Shown here: positions 7,602 through 14,708 of the stretch, in pieces | Layout of the letters: every line of letters starts with the position of its first letter | Numbering within the stretch: position 1 is the stretch's first letter | Assembly: GCA_902787365.1 (NCBI GenBank) | Contig: CADAGC010000001.1 | Coordinates: forward strand, 1-33,086 | Source: an uncultured Ruminococcus sp. | Lineage (GTDB): Bacteria; Bacillota; Clostridia; Oscillospirales; Ruminococcaceae | Reading direction: 5' to 3' | Length of the DNA stretch: 33,086 nucleotides | The notes under the pieces: generated by a model | Databases searched by the model: none | What the model saw: the letters and a program-made list of their open reading frames with translations, nothing else | What the model was told of the DNA's origin: nothing | Position numbers and translations under genes: made by a program

Positions 7602-9110
7602 TTACTTGCACTTAACTTTCTTAGCTGTAGTCCATTTGCAGGCATATTTCTTGTTGTTTACCAACTTGTATGCACGAATGCGCACATAGTAGGTCTTCTT
7701 GCTCTTAAGCTTAGAAATAGTCTTTGAAACGGTCTTTGCCTTCTTGACGCCATATGTTTTAACGCCCTTCTTGAAGTTCTTGTCGGTAGATATCTGCACC
7801 TGATAGCCCGACACGCCGCCTGCTGACTTCTTCCACTTTACAGTTACCTTCTTGGCCTTAGTTGACTTGACACTTGACAGCGTAGCCTTTGCAGGCTTGA
7901 TGATGAACGAGCGCTTTGTCGAGCCTGTGTACTTGCCTGTGCCTGTGATAGTTACAGTTGCCTTGCCGCACTTTTTGTTGTTCTGGTAGGTCAGCGTGTA
8001 GTCTGTGCCCTTAACAAGCTTGTCACCTGCGGAGTTTGTGATAGTTACTGAGGGCTTAACGCCTTTTTTGTTGTATGCATAAGTCTTGCTGGGTATGCTT
8101 ATCTTACAACTCGAGAGCCTTACATCAACATACTTGAATGAGTAAACCTGTGCATAGCTCTTGGCTGTATCGCCCGAGCCGTAAACGACATAGTCCTTTA
8201 TCTTTTCGTATTTGGCAGCACCTGTGGCGTGGATATAGCCGAAAGCATACTTGCCGATGCTGCTTACAGAATCGGGAATGACCACATCGGTAAGCACCGT
8301 GCAATTTTCAAATGCGCTGTTGCCTATGGTCGTTACGCCGCCGGGAATTGATAATGCCTTTAAGTGGTTGCATCTGTCGAATGCTTCTTCGCCTATTTTC
8401 TTAAGGCTGCCCGGCAGTATCACACGGGTCAGGGCTGTGCATGATGTAAATGCACGCCAGTCGATAGCTGTTACCTTGTTGGGAACTCTTATTGTTGAAA
8501 GGCTTGTACACCATGCAAAAGTATCGTCCTTAATCTCAGTAAGGTCCGCGGGAAGTGTAACGCTCTTAAGGGCTGTGCAGTTCTCAAAGAAATAGCCGCC
8601 CATAGTTGTTACTGTGTCGGGTATCACGATATCTGTAAGTGCGCTGCACCCATAGAACACATACGTGCCCATAGTCTTTAACCCTGAGGGGAGCTTTACA
8701 GTCTTAAGGCTCGTACACTTATAGAATGTGTAGTCGCCTATGCTTGTTGTGCCGCCCGAGAATGTAACGCTTGTAAGGTATGCCGACTCTCTGAAAGCGT
8801 CCATACCAACGCTCTTTACAGAAGCGGGTATAGTAATTGTCTTTATCTTGCTCATATAAAAAGCCTGATCACCTATGCGTGATACAGTCTTGCCGCCAAG
8901 CTTTTCGGGGATAGTCACGCTTGTAGACGAACCGTTGTAGCCTGAGATCTCTACAGTTCCGTCAGAAAGCGCCTTATACTCATAGTCGCCCGAAACTGCG
9001 GCACTTACGGTCATATTTGCACCAAGATCCATAATACCCTCGGGCAGTACTGCTGCCGTACTTAAAATCATTGAAACAGAAAGCATTCCTGCTATGATCT
9101 TCTTTCTCAT
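7602..9110 (-). CDS. Secreted BspA-type leucine-rich repeat protein
   Basis: 502 residues from the ATG preceded by AGGGAGGATC; a longer upstream frame has no ribosome site. Residues 1–38 form a signal peptide (MRKKIIAGMLSVSMILSTAA). Residues about 70–300 hold about nine LRR_5/BspA repeats of about 23 residues, each of the type 'L..V.IP..V..IG..AF..C'. Residues about 330–405 form an Ig-like MBG-type module. Residues about 408–502 resemble a fibronectin type III domain and are very Lys-rich. No LPXTG or transmembrane anchor is seen, so the protein is probably released or held by charge to the wall. Such proteins often mediate adhesion or substrate binding in gut bacteria. Monocistronic with its own promoter and terminator. 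Confidence 0.9.
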   Translation of the reverse strand: MRKKIIAGMLSVSMILSTAAVLPEGIMDLGANMTVSAAVSGDYEYKALSDGTVEISGYNGSSTSVTIPEKLGGKTVSRIGDQAFYMSKIKTITIPASVKSVGMDAFRESAYLTSVTFSGGTTSIGDYTFYKCTSLKTVKLPSGLKTMGTYVFYGCSALTDIVIPDTVTTMGGYFFENCTALKSVTLPADLTEIKDDTFAWCTSLSTIRVPNKVTAIDWRAFTSCTALTRVILPGSLKKIGEEAFDRCNHLKALSIPGGVTTIGNSAFENCTVLTDVVIPDSVSSIGKYAFGYIHATGAAKYEKIKDYVVYGSGDTAKSYAQVYSFKYVDVRLSSCKISIPSKTYAYNKKGVKPSVTITNSAGDKLVKGTDYTLTYQNNKKCGKATVTITGTGKYTGSTKRSFIIKPAKATLSSVKSTKAKKVTVKWKKSAGGVSGYQVQISTDKNFKKGVKTYGVKKAKTVSKTISKLKSKKTYYVRIRAYKLVNNKKYACKWTTAKKVKCK

Positions 9111-9143
9111 TAAATGATCCTCCCTTAATAATTTGGTAATATA

Positions 9144-9172
9144 AGTATAACACACCCAGGTTAATATGTCAA
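9144..9172 (-). promoter_or_regulatory. SigA promoter of the BspA-like gene
   Basis: Consensus TTGACA (9167–9172), 17-bp spacer, TATACT (9144–9149) with TGT immediately before the -10, about 35 bp upstream of the start. Confidence 0.9.
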
Positions 9173-9273
9173 ATAAATTGATAAATTTCGGCGTATTGTC
9201 AAAAAATGCCTTTACCCCCCGCCCGTATTTATTGATTTTCCGATGTTTTCGTGCAGGTGTTTTGCCCACAACC

Positions 9274-9304
9274 AAAAAAGACACAGCCGCAAAGCCGTGT
9301 CTTA
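9274..9304 (-). terminator. Intrinsic terminator after tadA
   Basis: Stem AAGACAC(GGC)/(GCT)GTGTCTT overlapping the tadA stop codon, with TTTTTTGG following on the minus strand. Confidence 0.8.
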
Positions 9305-9763
9305 TTTTTTCTTTTTCTCCCTAAGCCCTTTGAAAAACTCGCTCAAAAGCCCTGCGCACTCCTGCTCCATCACCCCGCCGATAAGCTCGGGCTTGTGGTT
9401 GAAAGGCAGGTCAAAGAGGGTTATCACCGAGCCGCAGGCGCCGAAGCGCTTGTCGTATGCGCCGAATATGACATTCTCTATCCTTGAATTGATGATAGCG
9501 CCGCTGCACATAGGGCATGGCTCTAAGGTAACATATAACTCGCAGTCTATCAGCCGCCAGCCGCCAAGTGTGCGGCTCGCTTCGTCTATCGCTGAAAGCT
9601 CGGCGTGGGCAAGCGGTGAGCGCTCGCTCTCACGGCGGTTGAAGCCCCTGCCAACTATCTCGCCTGTGGCCTTTTTGACTACCACCGCCCCTACAGGCAC
9701 CTCGCCCAAAGCCGCCGCCTGCCTTGCAAGGGCTATGGCTTCTTCCATAAAGCGTGTGTCCAT
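9302..9763 (-). CDS. tadA: tRNA-specific adenosine deaminase (A34 to I34)
   Basis: 153 residues, normal for TadA. It converts A34 to inosine in the anticodon of tRNA-Arg(ACG). The zinc/catalytic motifs are present: HAE (H53, E55) in SPLAHAELSAI, and EPCPMC (81–86) giving the two Cys ligands. The C-terminus ends in a Lys run. The ATG follows the stop of the upstream membrane-protein gene by one base (TGATATG), with no clear SD of its own, so expression depends on coupling. Terminator immediately downstream. Confidence 0.95.
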   Translation of the reverse strand: MDTRFMEEAIALARQAAALGEVPVGAVVVKKATGEIVGRGFNRRESERSPLAHAELSAIDEASRTLGGWRLIDCELYVTLEPCPMCSGAIINSRIENVIFGAYDKRFGACGSVITLFDLPFNHKPELIGGVMEQECAGLLSEFFKGLREKKKK

Positions 9764-9764
9764 A

Positions 9765-10955
9765 TCACGATACCATAATGTAGAGCCACACTACACCGCT
9801 TGCAGCAAGCCATGTTATCGTGGGCATAGCCGTAACGAATGTCTTTAGCTTGTCACGGAAAACAAGCTCGGTGTCTGCGCTTTTTATGTTCACCTTGTAA
9901 TCTTCAAAGCTAATGAGCCTGCCTATGCAGAAAAGCGCTATGCCGATGATGAATATGCAGACAAGCAGCATATACAGCTCGCCGCCCGCATTGTCTGCGT
10001 TTTCGGTATTTATCAGCTTAAGGGCAAAGAATATAAGGTTTATCTCTACCCTGCCCGCTATAGCACACAGCAAAGAGCCTGTCTTTATGGTAAGGATAGA
10101 TATGATGATGCTCAGCACAAAATGCGTTCCTATATTTATAAAGTTTATCGCCATTATGCTCTCAACAGCCGCCGTGAGCATTATTGCAGTAGAGTCGCCA
10201 AACTGCCGCAGCAGCTGCAAAATAAGCCCGTTCATCAGAATTGCGTGAAGTACGGGGGTTATGAAATACTGCACGCCGAAACAATGGATATTGAGCCCCA
10301 CGCTGTCGCACCACACAAAGCCCCCAGGCACCGACATCAGCTGCGTACCGAAGACCATGCCGAGAATAGCCGACACAACATAACATACCGCCGCACAGCC
10401 GCCCACAACACCGAAAAGGCATAAGGTGTGCCTTTTGGGTATCTTTGTGCCCCTTGGCATAAATACTTTTTTAGGCAGCTTTGTGAACATCGCTATAAAG
10501 AATATGCTGATGAGCAGCGACAAGGGTTTGAACAGCGAAAGCACTATCGTGGCTGAAATATCGGTCGGGTGAGTGTTGCCGTAAACTTCTATTGACGAGC
10601 CTGCCAGCAGATGCCCCGCACGGGAGTCGAACATCACCTGAAAAAGCCTTATGACCGCCGATATGAGCATAGTTCCGCCGATAAGGTTGGAGCAGAATTT
10701 GAGCGACTCACGCTCGGAGTCGGAAGCAAGGTCATTCTCAAAGCCCTCACCGAAAGCGTAGGTATGCTCACGGGTGTCCTTTACATACTTGTAGCCGAAG
10801 CGGTTGTTATCCTTGGTGCGCCACTTTGTAAACGCCTCTCTGTACTCCTCGTCCTGCCCCGAATACTTACTCTCCGAGGCTATATCTATAAGATAATCCT
10901 TTGTGTTGCTCAAATCTTTCACCACGCTTTTTAAAATGCATAATTCATAATACAT
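9765..10955 (-). CDS. Polytopic membrane protein, degenerate CPBP-like
   Basis: Up to 396 residues. A soluble N-terminal segment of about 90 residues is followed by about eight hydrophobic helices. The block 'HAILMNGLILQLLRQFGD…NFINIGTHFVLSIIISILTIKTGSLLCAIAGRVEIN' has the layout of CPBP (Abi/Rce1-like) intramembrane glutamyl proteases, but the usual EExxxR opening is MNGLIL and other catalytic positions look lost, so activity is doubtful. The assignment rests on pattern alone. The first eight codons (MYYELCIL) lie in an intergenic heptamer repeat, and no SD precedes that ATG. GTG codons at 10925 or 10922 are alternative starts. It is translationally coupled to tadA. Function unknown. Confidence 0.7.
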   Translation of the reverse strand: MYYELCILKSVVKDLSNTKDYLIDIASESKYSGQDEEYREAFTKWRTKDNNRFGYKYVKDTREHTYAFGEGFENDLASDSERESLKFCSNLIGGTMLISAVIRLFQVMFDSRAGHLLAGSSIEVYGNTHPTDISATIVLSLFKPLSLLISIFFIAMFTKLPKKVFMPRGTKIPKRHTLCLFGVVGGCAAVCYVVSAILGMVFGTQLMSVPGGFVWCDSVGLNIHCFGVQYFITPVLHAILMNGLILQLLRQFGDSTAIMLTAAVESIMAINFINIGTHFVLSIIISILTIKTGSLLCAIAGRVEINLIFFALKLINTENADNAGGELYMLLVCIFIIGIALFCIGRLISFEDYKVNIKSADTELVFRDKLKTFVTAMPTITWLAASGVVWLYIMVS

Positions 10956-11097
10956 AATGCATAATTATTGTGTCCGCCTTGTGGCGGACGAATGCCCATT
11001 CGGGCTTTTGCTCTCACTAAATCGCCAAAACAAGGCCGAATGGCCATATATCGCCGTAGGCGCACCTTAATTATGCATTATGCATTTTGCATTATGT
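10938..11097. repeat. Heptamer/hairpin intergenic element A (inverted pair of half-units)
   Basis: Left array of four 7-mers, GCATAAT-type (10938–10965), and right array of four 7-mers, ATTATGC-type (11070–11097), in inverted orientation around about 105 bp. Left half: hairpin GTCCGCC/GGCGGAC (10972–10989), 6-nt linker to the array, and box ATGCCCATTCGGGC (10992–11005). Right half: box GGCCGAATGGCCAT (11034–11047) and hairpin CGCC-GTA-GGCG (11052–11062). The architecture is shared with the elements at 23131–23401 and 30741–30819. MITE-like, no coding capacity. Confidence 0.75.
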
Positions 11098-11103
11098 ATT
11101 GAT

Positions 11104-11131
11104 ATAAAAATCCGCCCCGATGCACGGGGCG
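11104..11131 (-). terminator. Intrinsic terminator after recR
   Basis: Stem GCCCCG/CGGGGC (11125–11130 with 11114–11119), loop TGCAT, then GGATTTTTAT on the minus strand. It ends the SRP RNA–dnaX–ybaB–recR unit. Confidence 0.85.
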
Positions 11132-11151
11132 TGATCAGCAGGCAGTGCTGC

Positions 11152-11754
11152 CTAAATTTCGTTCCTGTTTTCAAGAGCACGGTAAAGCGTCACCTCGTCG
11201 GCGTATTCGAGCATACCGCCTACTGGCAGGCCGAATGCGAGCCGTGTGACCCTGACCTCAAAGGGCTTTAGCAGCTTTGCTATATACATAGCCGTAGCCT
11301 CGCCCTCGACTGTGGGATTTGTGGCCATTATGACCTCGTCTACCTCACCGCCGCTTACTCTCTTTACAAGCTCTTTTATGTGTATCATGTCGGGCATTAT
11401 CCCCTCAACAGGTGATATAAGCCCGTGAAGCACATGGTAAACGCCTTTGTACTCCTTCGTCCTCTCAAACGCCGTAACGTCCTTGGGGCTTTCGACCACA
11501 CATATAGTGTGCTGATCCCTCTTGGGTGAGGAGCATATGGGGCAGACCTCTCTGTCTGTGAAGTTGAGGCACACCCTACAGCTTTTTACCTTTTTTCTTG
11601 CGCCCTCAAAAGCGCTTATGAACGCCTTTGCATCAGCCTCGTCCATTTCCATGACGTGGTATGCAAGGCGCTGCGCCGATTTCATACCTATGCCAGGCAG
11701 CTTTGCAAACTGCTCGGAGAGTATGACAAGCGGCAGAGCACTCGCTTCAGCCAT
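11152..11754 (-). CDS. recR: Recombination mediator RecR
   Basis: 200 residues from the ATG at 11754, the normal family length; a longer frame running back into ybaB is not needed. HhH region 'LPGIGMKSAQRLAYHVM' near residues 19–35, four-Cys zinc finger C59, C62, C71, C74 (CRVC…CPIC), then a Toprim domain beginning ICVVESPKD. RecR works with RecF/RecO to load RecA at gapped DNA. The start lies one base after the ybaB stop (TGATATG) and lacks a strong SD, so it is translationally coupled. Last gene of the dnaX operon. Confidence 0.96.
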   Translation of the reverse strand: MAEASALPLVILSEQFAKLPGIGMKSAQRLAYHVMEMDEADAKAFISAFEGARKKVKSCRVCLNFTDREVCPICSSPKRDQHTICVVESPKDVTAFERTKEYKGVYHVLHGLISPVEGIMPDMIHIKELVKRVSGGEVDEVIMATNPTVEGEATAMYIAKLLKPFEVRVTRLAFGLPVGGMLEYADEVTLYRALENRNEI

Positions 11755-11755
11755 A

Positions 11756-12106
11756 TCAGAAGAGGCCGGGGAATGAAACGCCGCCTGTGAGCTTCTGCAT
11801 CTCAGCGTCGCTCTCCTCGTCAAGCTTTGCAACTGCCTCGTTGAATGCGCTCATTATAAGATCCTGGAGCATCTCTATATCGTCGGGGTTAACTACCTCA
11901 GGCTTGATGTTGAGAGAAAGAACGTTTCTCTTGCCGTTGATAGTGATATCGACCATGCCGCCGCCTACAGAAGCCGAGAACTCTCTCTGCTCGAGATCCT
12001 CCTGAAGAGCTGTGATGTCGCTCTGCATCTTCTGAGCCTGCTTGATCATCTGGTTCATGTTGTTGGAAGGGCCCTTGCCCATACCCTGGGGAAGTCTTGC
12101 TTTCAT
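11756..12106 (-). CDS. ybaB: YbaB/EbfC nucleoid-associated protein
   Basis: 116 residues. N-terminal Met/Gln-rich segment 'NNMNQMIKQAQKMQSDITALQEDLEQREFSASVGGGMV' followed by the helix 'DDIEMLQDLIMSAFNEAVAKLDEESDAEMQKLTGG', characteristic of YbaB/EbfC. These small dimeric proteins bind DNA and are almost always encoded between dnaX and recR, as here. ATG start with AAGGAG about 10 nt upstream, 22 bp after dnaX. Proposed roles are nucleoid organisation and repair; the precise role in Firmicutes is not settled. Confidence 0.95.
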   Translation of the reverse strand: MKARLPQGMGKGPSNNMNQMIKQAQKMQSDITALQEDLEQREFSASVGGGMVDITINGKRNVLSLNIKPEVVNPDDIEMLQDLIMSAFNEAVAKLDEESDAEMQKLTGGVSFPGLF

Positions 12107-12128
12107 GGTTAAATAACTCCTTTTTATA

Positions 12129-13724
12129 TTATTCTGGTTTTTTTATTTCAACCTCGATACCCATATTCTGAGCACGGCTCTTAAGAACATTGATAGGGTT
12201 TTCCTTATCATTTATGTCTACAGAGCTTGCTGTGTAGAGCATGAAATCGAAGTCTTTGTTATAGAAATCGTGGACTATCTTCTTAAGCTTTGCGCTGTCA
12301 TTCGACGCTTTGAATTTCATCTTGTAGAAATCAGATGCGCAGATGATGTTGAAGGTGTCGCCCTCTATAGCTGCCGCCGAGTTTTCAAGGAATGCGGCTA
12401 TGCCCGGGTATTCCTCCCTGACTCTGTCGAGTATCTGCTGCCAGTCTTCAAGCGGGGTGTAGTTGTTCACATCAAATTTCTTAAGCGGCGCTGCGGGCTT
12501 TTTGGGCTTTGGCGGTGCGGGCTGCTGCCCTGCGTTCATTCCCTGCGGCGGTGTGCCGCCTGCTGCGAGCCGCCTTTCAAGCTCGTTTATCCGGTTTATA
12601 AGCGCCTGCGTGTCCTCCGTCGGAGCTGATGCTGCCTTTGCAGGCACACCCGAGCACAGGCGGATTATGCACATCTCAAGCTCGGTGCGCTTTGACGATG
12701 CGCCCCTGAATCTGTCAAGACAGTCCTGAAGCGAGGTCAGCTGATAGAGCACCGTGTCGATATTCACATTTGCGGCTATTGCCTTTAAGCGTTCAAGCTC
12801 GTCGGGCAGACAGGTTATAAGGTCTGTCTGGCCGTTTATAGCCTTTAGGAGCATTACGTTTCTTAATTGCTCAATAAGCTCGGAGCAGAGTATCTTCAAG
12901 TCCTTGCTCATGCCGTAAAGCTCGTTTATCCTTGAAAGAGCGCCTGCCGTGTCCTTTGCGACAAGCTTTTCTATTATGTCAAACAGATAGTCACGCCCTG
13001 CGATACCTGCGGCGGTGGATACTACCGATGTGTCGATATTATCCGAATAAGCCGCACACTGATCCAGCAGCGAGAGCGCATCTCTCATACCGCCGTCGGA
13101 AAGCCTTGCTATCAGCTCTGCGGCGTTATGTTCAAGCCCTAAGCTTTCCTGCGATGCGATGTATTCTATCCTTGCGACTATGTCCTCAGTTCTTATGCGC
13201 CTAAAATCATAGCACTGACAGCGCGAAACGATAGTTGCAGGCACCTTGTGCATCTCGGTAGTCGCCAGCACGAATTTAACGTGCGGCGGCGGCTCCTCCA
13301 TAGTTTTGAGCAGCGCATTGAATGCACCCGGGCTCAGCATATGCACCTCGTCGATGATATACACCTTGAACTTGCACATCTCGGGGGTATACACAACGCC
13401 CTCACGCAGTTCTCTTATATCGTCCACCTTTGAGTTTGAGGCGGCGTCTATTTCAAATATATCGGGCAGCGTGCCGTTATCGGCATTTTTGCATATCTCG
13501 CACTCTAAGCACGGCTCGCCGTCCTTGGGGTTTAAGCAGTTGATAGCCTTTGCGAAAATTCTCGCACAGGTGGTCTTACCCGTGCCCCTTGACCCCGTGA
13601 AGAGGTATGCGTGGGCTGTCTTATCGTTTTTTATCTGATTTTTGAGGGTCTGCGTGACCTGCGGCTGAGAAACAACGTCATCAAACGACATAGGCCGCCA
13701 TTTTCTGTATAATGCACGGTACAC
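12129..13724 (-). CDS. dnaX: DNA polymerase III subunit gamma/tau
   Basis: 531 residues. AAA+ clamp-loader ATPase: Walker A GSRGTGKT (44–51), zinc Cys C63, C72, C75, C78, DEVH Walker B (125–128), and an SRC sensor/arginine-finger motif near 167–169. Domain III extends to about 370. A Pro/Gly/Gln-rich linker (about 385–415) leads to a C-terminal tau-type domain. It loads the beta clamp at the replication fork. GTG start (YRALYRKWRP begins the conserved N-terminus) with AAGGGG upstream. No slippery run producing a short gamma form was recognised. Directly downstream of the SRP RNA and transcribed from the same promoter. Confidence 0.97.
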   Translation of the reverse strand: MYRALYRKWRPMSFDDVVSQPQVTQTLKNQIKNDKTAHAYLFTGSRGTGKTTCARIFAKAINCLNPKDGEPCLECEICKNADNGTLPDIFEIDAASNSKVDDIRELREGVVYTPEMCKFKVYIIDEVHMLSPGAFNALLKTMEEPPPHVKFVLATTEMHKVPATIVSRCQCYDFRRIRTEDIVARIEYIASQESLGLEHNAAELIARLSDGGMRDALSLLDQCAAYSDNIDTSVVSTAAGIAGRDYLFDIIEKLVAKDTAGALSRINELYGMSKDLKILCSELIEQLRNVMLLKAINGQTDLITCLPDELERLKAIAANVNIDTVLYQLTSLQDCLDRFRGASSKRTELEMCIIRLCSGVPAKAASAPTEDTQALINRINELERRLAAGGTPPQGMNAGQQPAPPKPKKPAAPLKKFDVNNYTPLEDWQQILDRVREEYPGIAAFLENSAAAIEGDTFNIICASDFYKMKFKASNDSAKLKKIVHDFYNKDFDFMLYTASSVDINDKENPINVLKSRAQNMGIEVEIKKPE

Positions 13725-13743
13725 GTTCTCAACCCCTTAACTC

Positions 13744-13885
13744 AAAAAGTCGGCCCGACATAAAGGCATGCAGGCGAAACTGTGTCACACGAAACAAACC
13801 GCTTAATGCTGCTCGGTTCCCCGCCTGACATGGTTCACAGCGTTTCATTGCACAGGACCTGCACACCCATATCTCGAGCCGACGG
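13744..13885 (-). ncRNA. ffs: Signal recognition particle RNA (small, Alu-less type)
   Basis: On the minus strand the conserved domain IV hairpin is clear: GUCAGG, then CGG-GGAA-CCG with the GGAA tetraloop, then AGCAGC (bases about 13805–13835). The flanks pair along the molecule, and the 5' GUCGGCUCGA pairs with the 3' UCGGGCCGAC, followed by UUUUUGAG. At about 135–140 nt it is the short form, without the Alu domain typical of Bacillus scRNA. Exact ends are estimated from the terminal helix. It lies just upstream of dnaX, as in many Firmicutes. It binds Ffh for co-translational membrane targeting. Confidence 0.93.
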
Positions 13886-13915
13886 TTTTGCAAATGTCCT
13901 TTATATCACTTAACT

Positions 13916-13944
13916 ATTATAACACATATCATTCTAAATTTCAA
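13916..13944 (-). promoter_or_regulatory. SigA promoter for SRP RNA and dnaX operon
   Basis: TTGAAA (13939–13944), 17-bp spacer, TATAAT (13916–13921) with TGT before the -10. Predicted transcription begins about 25 nt before the mature SRP RNA 5' end, so 5' processing is expected. Confidence 0.88.
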
Positions 13945-14011
13945 GCCCTTTTTGAAAAAAATTTAAGCTGTCGGATAAATCGGAGATTTGCTGTGGAAAC
14001 CCCAACTTATC

Positions 14012-14656
14012 TCAGAAAAACCATCCCTTTTTCTTCTTCGCCTTTTCAAGAAAGCGGTGCAGCGCCGAATTATGCATAACGCCATGCTGCAAGCGCTTAT
14101 AGCACATCTCTGCTATATCCTTTTGCGACATAGTGCGGTAGAAATCCTTTTGCAGGAACTTGTATTCATCGCCACCGCCGCTGCTGCCTGCCGAGCTGCC
14201 CTGGCAGAAGTTTGAAAGCTGCAAAACGGGCTTTGAATCATAGTCGAATTTCAGCGTGACGATATCAACGCCCTCACGGCTGCTGTAATCCCCTGCCCGT
14301 GCAAGCTCAATGTTGCTGTGAACAAAGGCAAGGCGGTGCTCCTTAGCGGCCTTTTCGGCTATGCTGTCAAATTCGCCCCTAAACAGCACGTCATTCTCAC
14401 GCAGGTGTTTAACCGTCTGCTCATCAAGGCCTAAGTCCTTGACGCTCTTTGATGTTTCTATCTCACCGATGTTTGGAATAAGGGCAAAAAGCCCCTTCTC
14501 GACCTCAGTAACGCCCTCAGCAAGCTCGACATACACGCTTTTAGGCTCGGCAAACCACGGCAAATCGAGCCATTCCTCAATATCGCATACCAGCAGCATA
14601 CCCTCACCCTTGACGCAAAGGCCCGTTTTCTTGTGGGAACTCGAAATGCTTATCAT
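14012..14656 (-). CDS. Uncharacterised protein with a BspA-like LRR segment
   Basis: 214 residues from the ATG at 14656, which has GAGGTG about 8 nt upstream; a GTG three codons earlier falls in that ribosome site. No signal peptide or membrane segment. The central part (about 45–120) resembles a single degenerate LRR_5/BspA block: 'VYVELAEGVTEVEKGLFA…', then 'FDSIAEKAAKEHRLAFV', which matches the 'GSYAEKYAKENGI.FV' end of such domains. A Ser/Gly-rich linker follows, and the C-terminus ends in a basic/aromatic tail (KKKKGWFF). Likely cytoplasmic. Downstream of the CheX-like gene beyond its terminator, so possibly expressed by read-through. No function assigned. Confidence 0.72.
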   Translation of the reverse strand: MISISSSHKKTGLCVKGEGMLLVCDIEEWLDLPWFAEPKSVYVELAEGVTEVEKGLFALIPNIGEIETSKSVKDLGLDEQTVKHLRENDVLFRGEFDSIAEKAAKEHRLAFVHSNIELARAGDYSSREGVDIVTLKFDYDSKPVLQLSNFCQGSSAGSSGGGDEYKFLQKDFYRTMSQKDIAEMCYKRLQHGVMHNSALHRFLEKAKKKKGWFF

Positions 14657-14670
14657 ATACAACACCTCAA

Positions 14671-14699
14671 TAAAAATCCCCTGCCTTGCCGACAGGGGA
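14671..14699 (-). terminator. Intrinsic terminator after the CheX-like gene
   Basis: Stem CCCCTG/CAGGGG (14693–14698 with 14678–14683), then ATTTTTATT on the minus strand. It partly separates the CheY/CheX pair from the next gene. Confidence 0.82.
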
Positions 14700-14708
14700 G
14701 ATTATGTC

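Noticed and set aside
9111-9284. N-terminal extension of the BspA-like protein by 58 residues
   Set aside because: It contains the promoter and ribosome site; the signal peptide begins at the ATG at 9110.
10938-11097. Short repeats as a CRISPR array
   Set aside because: Units are 7 nt, directly adjacent and without spacers; no cas genes are near.
11755-11832. N-terminal extension of RecR by 26 residues
   Set aside because: It runs through ybaB coding sequence; the ATG at 11754 gives the normal 200-residue protein directly after the ybaB stop.
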